Source: Rhodococcus sp. KRD197
GTDB taxonomy: Bacteria > Actinomycetota > Actinomycetes > Mycobacteriales > Mycobacteriaceae
Length of the DNA: 64,000 nt
Direction of reading: 5' to 3'
Assembly: GCF_017168235.1 (NCBI RefSeq)
Contig: NZ_JABFAO010000011.1
Coordinates: forward strand, 493,513 to 557,512
The notes under the pieces were generated by a model. That model was not told the DNA's origin, searched no databases, and was given only the letters and a program-made list of their open reading frames with translations. How positions within the stretch are numbered: position 1 is the stretch's first letter; each line of letters opens with the position of its first letter. A program made the position numbers and the translations under genes. Of the stretch, positions 40,703 to 49,794 are shown piece by piece.

Positions 40703-41659
40703 TCAGCCCTTGTGCTTCTTGACGGACTCGGTCAGCTGCGGTGCGACGTTGAACAGGTCGCCCACGATGCCGTAGTCGGCGATCTCGAAGATGGGTGCTT
40801 CCTCGTCCTTGTTGACCGCGACGATGGTCTTCGAGGTCTGCATCCCTGCGCGGTGCTGGATGGCACCGGAGATGCCCAGTGCGATGTACAGCTGCGGTGA
40901 GACGGTCTTGCCGGTCTGGCCGACCTGGAACTGGCCCGGATAGTAGCCCGAGTCGACGGCTGCGCGCGATGCGCCGACTGCTGCACCGAGCGAATCGGCC
41001 AGGTCTTCGACGACGCTGAACTTGTCTGCGCTGCCGACTCCGCGACCACCGGACACGACGACGCTGGCTTCGGTGAGTTCCGGGCGGTCGCCTCCGACGA
41101 TCGGATCACGCGAGGTGATCTTCACGACGGCTTCTTCCTGGGCTGGGACCTCGACGCTCTCGCGTGTGCCTGCTCCGGCCTTGGGCTCGGCCTCGACCGC
41201 ACCGGGGCGAAGCGAGATGACGGGAACATCGCCATTGGCCTTGGCCTCGACGGTGAACGCACCACCGAAGATGGAGTAGGTGGCGCTGCCGTCAGCGGCG
41301 ATGGCGACGACGTCGTTGTGGTAGCCGGAGCCGAGGCGAGCTGCGAGACGACCCGCAACCTCTTTGCCCTCGATGCTTGCGGCGGTCATGATTGCGGCTG
41401 GGCTGACCGATTCTGCAAGGCCTGCCAGTACGTCGATCTTGGGGGTGACGAGGAATCCGTCGATGTCGTCGGACTCTGCGGCGTAGATCTTCTCGGCGCC
41501 GGCCTCGGTCAGCGCGTCGGCGACCTTGTCGGTGGTGCCGGACGGGCCGGTGACGACTGCCGACGGCTCGCCGAGGGCGCGAGCGGCGGTGATCAGCTCG
41601 GCGCTGACCTTCTTCAGAGTTCCGTCGACGTGCTCCACGAGCACGAGTACTTCTGCCAT
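40703..41659 (-). CDS. etfA: Electron transfer flavoprotein alpha subunit
   Basis: 318 residues. The C-terminal FAD-binding part shows [47 protein letters not shown] and [21 protein letters not shown], all diagnostic of EtfA. With EtfB it accepts electrons from acyl-CoA dehydrogenases and passes them to ETF-quinone oxidoreductase. It lies 44 bases downstream of etfB, in one operon ending in a hairpin. Confidence 0.97.
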   Translation of the reverse strand: MAEVLVLVEHVDGTLKKVSAELITAARALGEPSAVVTGPSGTTDKVADALTEAGAEKIYAAESDDIDGFLVTPKIDVLAGLAESVSPAAIMTAASIEGKEVAGRLAARLGSGYHNDVVAIAADGSATYSIFGGAFTVEAKANGDVPVISLRPGAVEAEPKAGAGTRESVEVPAQEEAVVKITSRDPIVGGDRPELTEASVVVSGGRGVGSADKFSVVEDLADSLGAAVGASRAAVDSGYYPGQFQVGQTGKTVSPQLYIALGISGAIQHRAGMQTSKTIVAVNKDEEAPIFEIADYGIVGDLFNVAPQLTESVKKHKG

Positions 41660-41703
41660 GTCTTGCTCTCCTTGAGTGGTCTCGAGTGGCTCGGGTGCTT
41701 GGA

Positions 41704-42504
41704 TCAGATGATCTTTTGGCCGACGAGGTAGCTGGCGATCTTCTGGCCGCCGTCGCCTTCGTCGGTGACCCGCTCGCCCGCAGTCTTGGGAGGCTTCGGC
41801 GTGGACGACGTCACGGTCGTTCCCGCGTTCTCGACACCGACGATGCCGTCTTCGACACCGATATCCGAAAGGGTGATCGTCTGCACCGTCTTCTTCTTCG
41901 CGGCCATGATGCCCTTGAAGGAGGGGAAGCGCGGTTCGTTGATCTTCTCGGTGACGCTCACGATGGCGGGAAGCGTTGCTTCGAGGCCGAAGATGCCCTC
42001 GTCCGTCTCGCGCTCACCGGAGACCTTGCCGTCGGCGACAGTCACCTTGCGCATCTGCGTGAGCGCGGGGATCTGCAGGTACTCGGCGATGATGGCCGGT
42101 ACGGCGCCGGTGCGTCCGTCGGTTGCTTCGTTGCCGGCGATGATGAGGTCGGCCGGCTCGTCGTTCTCGAACGCGACGTTCCCGAGCGCTGCCGCGAGTG
42201 CGTAGCCCGTCTGGATTGCGTCGGAGCCGTGCATCGACGGGTCGTTCAGGTGTACTGCACTGTCCGCGCCCATGGACAGGGCTTTGCGGATGGCGTCGGT
42301 CGCGCGGTCGGGGCCTGCGGACAGAACCTTCACCTCGCCGCCCTGTGCTTCCTTGATGAGCAGGGCTTCCTCGACGGCGCGCTCGTTGATCTCGTCGAGC
42401 ACTGCGTCGGCTGCCTCGCGGTCGAGGGTGAAGTCACCGTCGGTGAGCTTGCGCTCGGACCACGTGTCGGGAACCTGCTTGATCAAAACAACGATGTTCG
42501 TCAT
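41704..42504 (-). CDS. etfB: Electron transfer flavoprotein beta subunit
   Basis: 266 residues. MTNIVVLIKQVPDTWSERKL begins the EtfB domain. The AMP-binding and signature regions VAAALGNVAFENDEPADLIIAGNEATDGRTGAVPAIIAEYL are present (span about 107-148). The recognition loop follows. It holds AMP and docks the dehydrogenases. First gene of the etfBA pair; a palindromic operator-like site lies about 100 bases upstream. Confidence 0.97.
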   Translation of the reverse strand: MTNIVVLIKQVPDTWSERKLTDGDFTLDREAADAVLDEINERAVEEALLIKEAQGGEVKVLSAGPDRATDAIRKALSMGADSAVHLNDPSMHGSDAIQTGYALAAALGNVAFENDEPADLIIAGNEATDGRTGAVPAIIAEYLQIPALTQMRKVTVADGKVSGERETDEGIFGLEATLPAIVSVTEKINEPRFPSFKGIMAAKKKTVQTITLSDIGVEDGIVGVENAGTTVTSSTPKPPKTAGERVTDEGDGGQKIASYLVGQKII

Positions 42505-42584
42505 GGGTCTGCGTCGACCTCCTGGTCATGGTTCGCTTCAATCGGGGCGTACTAATGGGTTCTTGCTGTTCTAGGCCTTGTCGT

Positions 42585-42617
42585 AGATTACCCCATGTTT
42601 AGTTACTGGCGGGTAAC
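42585..42617 (-). promoter_or_regulatory. etfB promoter region with operator-like palindrome
   Basis: GTTACTGGCGGGTAAC (42602-42617) is an imperfect palindrome (GTTAC...GTAAC, 12 of 16 positions symmetric). On the minus strand TAATCT (42590-42585) makes a plausible etfB -10 and the palindrome covers the -35 zone. Its form suits a TetR-type repressor of fatty-acid oxidation genes, but the regulator is not in this window. Confidence 0.45.
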
Positions 42618-42713
42618 TTACGACACTTCCGGTTCGACCATACATCCGACCCACTCCGACCCCACCGCACAGCCGATGGTTCTTTCACCCCGTGAGGCAC
42701 TACCCTCTCGTCG

Positions 42714-43565
42714 GTGAGCGATTCATCGAACGCAACGCCGACCCCCACAGCGCCACGGACCGTCGAAGCGTCACCGACCCCCGCGACAGCGGATGCCCCT
42801 GCGCTTGCGCTGACCGGGGAGCGGACGGTGCCGGGTATCGCCGAGGAGAACTACTGGTTCCGTCGGCACGAAGTCGCCTACGAAGCCCTGGCGAAGCGCT
42901 GCATCGATCGCGTCGTTCTCGAGGCGGGATCCGGAGAAGGCTACGGCGCCAACATGATCGCCGATGTGGCGTCCGTGGTGGTCGGACTGGACTACGACCT
43001 GTCCGCGGCCACGCACGTCAGTACCCGGTACCCCAGGGTCCGCATGCTGCGCGGCAATCTTGCTCGACTCCCGCTACGGGATGCATCGGTCGATGTCGTC
43101 GTCAATTTCCAGGTGATCGAGCATCTGTGGGACCAGGCGCAGTTCTTGAGCGAGTGCTTCCGAGTCCTGACTCCGGGCGGCGCACTGTTGATCAGCACCC
43201 CCAATCGGATCACCTTCTCCCCCGGCCGTGATACGCCGTTGAACCCGTTCCACACCCGAGAACTCGATGCCGGTGAGCTGATCGAACTGCTGGTCGAAGC
43301 GGGCTTCACCGTGGAAACGATGACGGGTGTCCATCACGGTCGAGCGCTCCGCGAGTTGGACGCGAAACACGGCGGATCGTTCATCGACGCACAGATCGAG
43401 CGGTCGCTCGCCGGTGAGCCGTGGCCGCAGGACCTGACCGAGGATGTCGCGTCCGTCGGGGTGGCCGACTTCGAGGTGGACCCCTCCGACATCGACGCCA
43501 GCCTCGACCTGGTGGCGATCGCGATCAAACCGGCAGCGGCCGGGACGTCTCCGGTGAGCGGGTGA
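42714..43565 (+). CDS. SAM-dependent methyltransferase (Rv3030-like)
   Basis: 283 residues, class I methyltransferase. SAM motif I is VLEAGSGEGYGANMIA; VVNFQVIEHLWDQ and LSECFRVLTPGGALLISTPN are the later motifs. GTG start; the first ~30 residues are Thr/Pro/Ala-rich and may be disordered. It overlaps the GH57 gene by GTGA. In mycobacteria this gene belongs to the methylglucose lipopolysaccharide (MGLP) cluster, where it methylates glucose units. The stable four-gene context supports the same role here. Confidence 0.84.
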   Translation: MSDSSNATPTPTAPRTVEASPTPATADAPALALTGERTVPGIAEENYWFRRHEVAYEALAKRCIDRVVLEAGSGEGYGANMIADVASVVVGLDYDLSAATHVSTRYPRVRMLRGNLARLPLRDASVDVVVNFQVIEHLWDQAQFLSECFRVLTPGGALLISTPNRITFSPGRDTPLNPFHTRELDAGELIELLVEAGFTVETMTGVHHGRALRELDAKHGGSFIDAQIERSLAGEPWPQDLTEDVASVGVADFEVDPSDIDASLDLVAIAIKPAAAGTSPVSG

Positions 43566-45109
43566 GCACACCGGTACCCTCCGTGACCGAACCGGGGATG
43601 TTCTCCCTGGTTCTGCACTCCCACCTCCCCTGGCTCGCCAACCACGGCCGCTGGCCGGTGGGTGAGGAATGGCTCTACCAATCGTGGGCCGGTTCGTACC
43701 TGCCGCTGACGACGATGCTGAGCACTCTCGCCGACGAGGGCCGAACCAATCTTCTTTCGCTCGGAATCACCCCGGTACTGGCAGCACAGTTGGACGATCC
43801 GCACTGCTTGTCCGGCATGCATCACTGGCTCGGCAACTGGCAGTTGCGTGCACACGAGGCTCGGGATCGGGAGTTGGCGAGGCGCGAACACCGCGCTGCC
43901 GCGGGATCGCTCGAGACCTTCGAAAAGCATTGGCGGCACGGCGGTTCAGCTCTGTTCCGCAGTCTGATCGATGCCCGAGCCATCGAATTGCTGGGTGGCC
44001 CTCTCGCACATCCGTTTCAGCCGTTGATGGACCCGCGGTTGCGCGAATTCTCCTTGGCGGAAGGACTTTCCGACGCCGAGGCTCGTTGGGGCACACGACC
44101 GACTGGAATCTGGGCCCCGGAGTGCGCGTACGCGCCGGGTATGGAGAAAGGTTATGCCGCAGCAGGAGTCACCCACTTCATGGTCGACGGGCCGGCGCTG
44201 CGCGGAGACACCACGTTGGCAAGGCCGGTGTACGACTCCGACGTTCTGGCTTTCGGTCGCGACCTGAAGGTCAGTTACCGGGTGTGGTCACCGAAATCCG
44301 GCTATCCGGGGCATGCTGCCTATCGCGATTTCCACACCTACGATCACGCCACCGGCCTCAAACATGCACGCGTGACCGGACGGGCAGTGGCGTCACAGGA
44401 CAAGGCCCCGTACGACCCCGAGGCGGCATCAGCGGCAATCGACAAGCACGTCGTGGACTTCGTGGACTCCGTCAGGCGACGTCTACGCGAGGAGTCGAGC
44501 AGAATCGGCCGTCCCGCGCTCGTCGTGGCCGCGTTCGACACCGAATTGTTCGGTCACTGGTGGTTCGAGGGCCCGATCTGGCTCGAACGTGTCCTTCGTG
44601 CTCTACCGGAAGCCGGCATCGATGTCGGCACACTTGCCGACGCCCGGTCGAGGGGATATGTCGGCGCTCCAGTCGAGCTCGAGCGGTCCTCGTGGGGATC
44701 GGGTAAGGACTGGCGGGTGTGGGCCGGCGACGCAGTACAGGACCTGGTGGCGCTCAACGAAGAGGTGGTCGACACTGCTCTGAGCACCGTGGATGCCGGG
44801 CGCGGCGCGACCTCGAACGGACGACCAGAATTACGCAACCCGGTCAACGATCAGATTTTGCGTGAGACACTTCTGGCTATCGCCAGCGACTGGGCATTCA
44901 TGGTCAGCAAGGATTCCGCCGCCGAGTACGCCCGTCGGCGCGCGCACATCCACGCGCACGCTCTGCGCGAGATCGCCGACACGGCGACACGGGGGCATGA
45001 CGTTCGCGCCGCCGAACTCGCAGCGCAGTGGAATCGGGCAGACGGGTTGTTCCCGGCCCTCGACGCCCGGCGACTGCGTAGGGATCGGCCGCAAGGAGGG
45101 GAACGATAA
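43562..45109 (+). CDS. GH57 alpha-glucan branching enzyme (Rv3031-like)
   Basis: 515 residues. The GH57 start LVLHSHLPWLANHGRWPVGE is diagnostic. The nucleophile is Glu187 in GIWAPECAYAPG and the acid/base is Asp326 in AFDTELFGHWW. It would form alpha-1,6 branches in an alpha-1,4 glucan. The GTG at 43562 overlaps the methyltransferase stop, and its stop TAA directly abuts the next start (TAAGTG), so three genes are tightly coupled. The MGLP role is by homology of the cluster. Confidence 0.9.
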   Translation: MSTPVPSVTEPGMFSLVLHSHLPWLANHGRWPVGEEWLYQSWAGSYLPLTTMLSTLADEGRTNLLSLGITPVLAAQLDDPHCLSGMHHWLGNWQLRAHEARDRELARREHRAAAGSLETFEKHWRHGGSALFRSLIDARAIELLGGPLAHPFQPLMDPRLREFSLAEGLSDAEARWGTRPTGIWAPECAYAPGMEKGYAAAGVTHFMVDGPALRGDTTLARPVYDSDVLAFGRDLKVSYRVWSPKSGYPGHAAYRDFHTYDHATGLKHARVTGRAVASQDKAPYDPEAASAAIDKHVVDFVDSVRRRLREESSRIGRPALVVAAFDTELFGHWWFEGPIWLERVLRALPEAGIDVGTLADARSRGYVGAPVELERSSWGSGKDWRVWAGDAVQDLVALNEEVVDTALSTVDAGRGATSNGRPELRNPVNDQILRETLLAIASDWAFMVSKDSAAEYARRRAHIHAHALREIADTATRGHDVRAAELAAQWNRADGLFPALDARRLRRDRPQGGER

Positions 45110-46357
45110 GTGAAGATTCTGATGGTGTCGTGGGAGTACCCGCCGGTGGTGGTGGGCGGCCTCGGTCGCCATGTGCATCACCTCGCCACCGAACTCGTGC
45201 GAAGTGGCCACGAGGTCGTGGTTCTCTCTCGCCGTCCCACCGGAACCGACGCCTCGACCCATCCGACGCTCCATCGCATCGAGGACGGTGTTCTCGTCGT
45301 CGCGGTCGCAGAGGATCCCCCGCACTTCGTGTTCGGCGAGGACATGCTCGCCTGGACACTCGCCATGGGCCACGCCATGGTGCGGGCAGGAATTGCGCTG
45401 GGCAAGCCCGGACTGGGCGAGGGTTGGCACCCCGAGGTCGTCCACGCACACGATTGGCTCGTCGCGCACCCTGCGATCGCGCTGGCCGAGCACTTCGACG
45501 TCCCCCTGGTCTCGACCATTCACGCCACCGAGGCCGGCCGCCACAGCGGCTGGATCTCCGGTCCGGTCAATCGGCAGGTCCACTCCATCGAATGGTGGCT
45601 CGCCAACGACTCCGATGCCGTCATCACATGTTCGGCCTCCATGAAAGACGAGGTCACCCGACTGTTCGGGATTCGCGACGCGGCGGTGACCGTCATTCGC
45701 AACGGAATCGACATTCGCACGTGGACCTTCCGACGCCGACAGCCGCGCCACGAACCGGCGAAACTGCTCTACGTCGGCCGCCTCGAGTACGAAAAGGGCA
45801 TTCAGGATGCCATCGCTGCACTGCCACGCATCCGTCGCAGTCATCCGGGAACGACGCTTCACATTGCCGGCGAAGGCACCCAGTACGCCTGGCTCGCTCA
45901 GCTTGCCCGCACCCACCGCGTCGCTCGGGCGGTCTCGTTCATGGGCACGCTCGATCACGCCGAACTGTTGGGTTGGCTCCACGGCGCCGACGCCATCGTC
46001 CTACCGAGCCGCTACGAACCTTTCGGGATCATCGCCCTCGAAGCCGCCGCAGCGGGCATTCCGCTCGTGGCGTCCACGGCCGGTGGCCTCGGAGAGGCCA
46101 TCGTCGACTCGGTGACTGGGCTGTCCTTCGAGCCGGCCGACGTCGCAGGGCTGGCGTCCTCGGTTCGGCAGGTCCTCGACAACGTCGATGCCGCCCAAGA
46201 GCGCGCCGAAGCTGCGCGTGCCCGACTCACGGTCGACTTCGACTGGAAGCACGTTGCCGACGCCACCGCGCAGGTCTACCTCTCGGCCAAACGCAAGGTC
46301 CGGTTTCCCCTGGGCCGTCCGACCATCATCGAGCGAGCCCTACCCGAACGAAGCTGA
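45110..46357 (+). CDS. GT4-family alpha-glucosyltransferase (Rv3032-like)
   Basis: 415 residues, GT-B fold. The N-terminal Gly-rich loop is YPPVVVGGLGRHVHHLATEL. The C-terminal nucleotide-sugar site has LLYVGRLEYEKGIQDAI and the EX7E motif in RYEPFGIIALEAAAAG. In mycobacteria the homologue elongates the alpha-1,4-glucan of MGLP and of glycogen-like polymers. GTG start preceded by AAGGAGGGG. It overlaps the convergent acyltransferase gene by 18 bases. Confidence 0.92.
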   Translation: MKILMVSWEYPPVVVGGLGRHVHHLATELVRSGHEVVVLSRRPTGTDASTHPTLHRIEDGVLVVAVAEDPPHFVFGEDMLAWTLAMGHAMVRAGIALGKPGLGEGWHPEVVHAHDWLVAHPAIALAEHFDVPLVSTIHATEAGRHSGWISGPVNRQVHSIEWWLANDSDAVITCSASMKDEVTRLFGIRDAAVTVIRNGIDIRTWTFRRRQPRHEPAKLLYVGRLEYEKGIQDAIAALPRIRRSHPGTTLHIAGEGTQYAWLAQLARTHRVARAVSFMGTLDHAELLGWLHGADAIVLPSRYEPFGIIALEAAAAGIPLVASTAGGLGEAIVDSVTGLSFEPADVAGLASSVRQVLDNVDAAQERAEAARARLTVDFDWKHVADATAQVYLSAKRKVRFPLGRPTIIERALPERS

Positions 46358-47116
46358 TTCGCCACGAGTCTGCTCGGCAGCTTTGAGCGCTTTCTTCCGC
46401 TCGATGTCTTCGAGCGCCGCGATGTACTCGGCGCGTTCCGCGGCCCCGGCCTCCCAGTCGGCTTTCCTGTTGCGCACGACCTTCGCGGGCGCCCCGACGG
46501 CGATGCTGTAGTCGGGCACGACGCCTTTGACGACTGCGTGCGCACCGAGCACACAACCGCGCCCCACGCTGGTCTCGCGCAACACGGTGACCTTGGTGGC
46601 GATCCAGGTGTCCGGCCCGATCCGCACGGGCCCCTTGACGATGCCCTGGTCCTTGATGGGGATGTTCACATCATCCATTCGATGGTCGAAGTCGCAGATA
46701 TAGCACCAGTCGGCTACGAGCGTCGACGCGCCGATCTCGATGTCGAGGTAGGTGTTGACGACGTTGTCCTTACCGAAGACAACCTTGTCGCCGATGCGTA
46801 GCGAACCCTCGTGACACCGGATCGCGTTCCCGTCGCCGATGTGAACCCAGCGGCCGATCTCGAGCCTCGACAACTCCGGGGTGGAGTGAATCTCGACGTT
46901 CTTGCCCAAAAACAGCATCCCCCGCAGAATCACGTGCGGGTTGGCAGCCTTGAACCGCGCCAACCTGGCGTAACGAACCAGATACCAGGGGGTGTAGGCC
47001 TTGTTCCGCAGCACCCATCGGAGCGAGTCGAGGGTGAGAAACCGAGCTTGATCGGTGTCCCGTCGTCTCGATCCACGCCACCGTGAACGGAGTGGGGCAT
47101 TCCACATGCTCGTCAT
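46340..47116 (-). CDS. Hexapeptide-repeat acyltransferase (Rv3034c-like)
   Basis: 258 residues. A basic N-terminal region is followed by a left-handed beta-helix of hexapeptide repeats (VILRGMLFLGKNVEI, IGRWVHIGDGNAIRCHEG, LRIGDKVVFGKDNVV, VRIGPDTWIATKVTVLRETSVGRG are stretches of it). It is a soluble acetyl- or acyl-transferase using CoA donors. In mycobacteria the homologue is assigned to acylation of MGLP. The charged C-terminal 45 residues may pack against the trimer. Convergent with the GT4 gene. Confidence 0.87.
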   Translation of the reverse strand: MTSMWNAPLRSRWRGSRRRDTDQARFLTLDSLRWVLRNKAYTPWYLVRYARLARFKAANPHVILRGMLFLGKNVEIHSTPELSRLEIGRWVHIGDGNAIRCHEGSLRIGDKVVFGKDNVVNTYLDIEIGASTLVADWCYICDFDHRMDDVNIPIKDQGIVKGPVRIGPDTWIATKVTVLRETSVGRGCVLGAHAVVKGVVPDYSIAVGAPAKVVRNRKADWEAGAAERAEYIAALEDIERKKALKAAEQTRGESASFG

Positions 47117-47288
47117 AGACAGTCACCCTAGTTTCGCGAGCGCGGTGAACCAACTTCCCCTCCGGCCGCTGCTGCGCGCCCCGCGGGCACCGGGATAGTC
47201 TCTTGCGGCAGGGGACATCCGCGAGCGCGGGGCTCCCGGCGAACTGCTACGACCCTGAACTGCCACTTCCGACGAAGGAGAACACCAC

Positions 47289-48599
47289 GTGCTTGGCGGC
47301 AGAGCTGGCCTCGCCCGCACAGCGACGCTGGCTACCGTAGCTGTGCTGACAGTCGCCGCGTGCAGCAGCGGAAGCGATACCGTCGAGGCGCTCGACTCCA
47401 GCGGCTGGCCGGCCGCGCATGCGGATGCCCGAAACAGCAACTCGACCGAACACAGCGGTCTCGAAAACGCCACCTTCGATTGGTCGCGTCCGCTGGGCGG
47501 CCCCGTGGTGTCACCGGTGTCGATAGCCTCGACCGGACAGATGTTCGTTTCCACCTACACCGACGCCGGATGCAATCTGTTCTCCTTCGAGATCGACTCC
47601 GGTAGGAAACGGTGGTGCAACCGGTCCGGGCCGTCGGTGGCGACCGCAACGCCGCTCGTCGATTCTGTCGCCAACACCTACATCGGCGACGACGGAGGGT
47701 TCTCGTCGTTCAACGATCACGGCCAGCTTCGTTGGCGAACACCGGTGTACGGAGTGCCTCGCTCGGCGCAGTTCCTCGGTGACGGCAGCGTGCTGGCCGT
47801 TACTCAACTCGGCCAGGTCAACATCCTCGACACTCAGACCGGCCGAACCACCGTGCCGATTCACGACTTGATCAGCCCGCCCGAATTCCTCGAAGCGCCG
47901 AACACCGACTTCCTGCCACCCGACACAGGCCTCGAGGCCTGCGCGACCGGTTCGTCGCAGTGCCCGGTCGCGGCCGCACCCGCAGTGGACCTGGACGCCT
48001 CGAACATCTATCTGGTTCTCTGGCGCGCGGGAGCTATTGCACCTCAACTTGTTTCGCTGCACTACGACGCCGATGCCACCCCCGCCGTCACCGAACGGTG
48101 GTCCTCCGAGTTGCTTCCAGCGGCGGTCACGTCGAGCCCAGTGCTTTCCGCTGACGGCGAATCGGTCTATCTCGCGGATGTCGACGGTCGGTTGAGCGCG
48201 TACAACACCTCCGACGGCACCGCCAAGTGGACCTACGGCGCCGGCTTCGGGGCATCGGGGACGCCATCGGTCTCCTCGAACGGATCCATCGTCCCCACCG
48301 GAGGCGATGCCGGATTGCGCAGCCTACGCGACGAGGGAGACCGCGCAACGCTGGAGTGGGAACGAAACGACCTGCAGCAGTTGGGGACTCCGGTACACAC
48401 TGCGGACGACACAATCGTGACAGTCACTGGCCGCGGCAACGACTTGGTGATCTCGACGGTCGACGCGAACACCGGCGACACCGTCGCGGATCGCCCGCTG
48501 CCCGGGGCCACGGGCTTCACCGTGGGGACGTCGATCGGCCCGGACGGTCAGGTCGTTACCTCGACCTACCTCGGGGAGATCTTCACCTATTCGTCCTGA
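47289..48599 (+). CDS. PQQ-type beta-propeller lipoprotein (Rv3035-like)
   Basis: 436 residues. The signal TATLATVAVLTVAACSSGS has a clear lipobox (VAAC). The rest is a beta-propeller with WTYGAGFG/GTAKW-type blades (quinoprotein alcohol dehydrogenase-like repeats). No catalytic residues could be assigned; a binding or structural role in the envelope is likely. GTG start preceded by GAAGGAG. The position between the MGLP genes and two methyltransferases is conserved with M. tuberculosis. The 3' end overlaps the next, convergent gene by 17 bases. Confidence 0.84.
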   Translation: MLGGRAGLARTATLATVAVLTVAACSSGSDTVEALDSSGWPAAHADARNSNSTEHSGLENATFDWSRPLGGPVVSPVSIASTGQMFVSTYTDAGCNLFSFEIDSGRKRWCNRSGPSVATATPLVDSVANTYIGDDGGFSSFNDHGQLRWRTPVYGVPRSAQFLGDGSVLAVTQLGQVNILDTQTGRTTVPIHDLISPPEFLEAPNTDFLPPDTGLEACATGSSQCPVAAAPAVDLDASNIYLVLWRAGAIAPQLVSLHYDADATPAVTERWSSELLPAAVTSSPVLSADGESVYLADVDGRLSAYNTSDGTAKWTYGAGFGASGTPSVSSNGSIVPTGGDAGLRSLRDEGDRATLEWERNDLQQLGTPVHTADDTIVTVTGRGNDLVISTVDANTGDTVADRPLPGATGFTVGTSIGPDGQVVTSTYLGEIFTYSS

Positions 48600-49764
48600 A
48601 ATCCCCGGGTTCACGGGCCGCGCACACGAATGCGACCGCGGACCGTTCGATGCGCGTGATGATCACCGACAGCGCGAGGTTGCCGCGCAATTTGAGTCGG
48701 GGGCGCAGCACTGCCGGATCGACGTCGACCCCGCGCACCAGGATTTCGACGGAACCGCAATCGAGCGCCGTCAGCGCCTGACGGAGCACCTTTTCGGAAT
48801 ATTTGATGCGGTCGAGCACGCGAAACCCGTTCACGCCCGCCGGCACCGAGTCACCCGTGAGGTACGCAATCCGAGGATCGAGTTGCCACAGTCCGTGTTT
48901 GGCGGCGTAGTGCCGAACCAGCCCGGCCCTGACGACGGCCCCGTCCGGATCGATCAACCATGCGCCGGGAGCGGCGGCTTCGATATCGTCCGGATCGGCG
49001 TCGGTGATGTCGTAGCCGGAACCATCCGCGGCCAGGACCGTTGCCCGCCTGCGGACTGGTGGCCGCGCCAGTCCAGGTGACCACAGGCACGCCTCCCGAA
49101 CACCGCCGCTCACCGAGACCACCTCGACCTCGCCGTCCCACCCCAGACGGTCGTAGTCCAGTCCGGGCGCGCACTTGACCACGAGGTCGCGGCCGGCATA
49201 GACATCGAGCAACGCGGAAAGCGGTGGCTCGAGCGCTTCGGGATCGTGTGTCCGCCGGCCACCTGCACGCCGGCCGGGATCGGCGAGCACGACCGTCCCC
49301 CGCGTGGTGGGGGTCAGCGCATCGGCACGGAACACGCCCGCGGCGGGAACATTGTGCTGCGCCATCAGTACGCGAATCGGATCGAGATCACTACCGAGTA
49401 CCGCGCCCGGCGTGGCGACCAGCGCGGCCAGTTCGGTACCGATCGAGCAGGTCACATCGTGCACGTCCCGACCGGCAAGTCGCTGCGCTCGGCGCTGCGC
49501 CACCACCGACGGTGTCGCCTGCTGGACGGCGTCGTCGGTGAGCAACCAACCCTCGGCATCGGAGATCTTTGCTCGGGCCCTACGCCTGAGCGTCGTGGTC
49601 TCGATCAACACGCCCACTCTGTCCCCGTGTCTACCCCGCACGAGGGCGACGTCGGTGAGCATCGACGCTTTGGTCAGTGGCAGTCGCTCCGTCTCCCGCA
49701 ACGCAGCGACGCCGACATCGCTGCGGAGGTAGTCGATGTCGGCGCCGGAAAAGGCATAACCCAT
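48583..49764 (-). CDS. Class I methyltransferase with THUMP-like C-terminal domain (Rv3037c-like)
   Basis: 393 residues. The SAM-binding motif is VTCSIGTELAALVATPGAVLGSDLDP, followed by TVVLADPGRRAGGRRTHDP. The C-terminal third (about 300-390) resembles a THUMP-like domain (FRVLDRIKYSEKVLRQALTALDCGSVEILVRG). Such proteins may methylate RNA, but the position next to MGLP genes leaves a sugar substrate possible. The preceding methyltransferase gene is 30 bases upstream on the same strand. Confidence 0.8.
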   Translation of the reverse strand: MGYAFSGADIDYLRSDVGVAALRETERLPLTKASMLTDVALVRGRHGDRVGVLIETTTLRRRARAKISDAEGWLLTDDAVQQATPSVVAQRRAQRLAGRDVHDVTCSIGTELAALVATPGAVLGSDLDPIRVLMAQHNVPAAGVFRADALTPTTRGTVVLADPGRRAGGRRTHDPEALEPPLSALLDVYAGRDLVVKCAPGLDYDRLGWDGEVEVVSVSGGVREACLWSPGLARPPVRRRATVLAADGSGYDITDADPDDIEAAAPGAWLIDPDGAVVRAGLVRHYAAKHGLWQLDPRIAYLTGDSVPAGVNGFRVLDRIKYSEKVLRQALTALDCGSVEILVRGVDVDPAVLRPRLKLRGNLALSVIITRIERSAVAFVCAAREPGDFRTNR

Positions 49765-49794
49765 GTCGGAGGCGTGTAGTCCGGCGGAGTCGGC

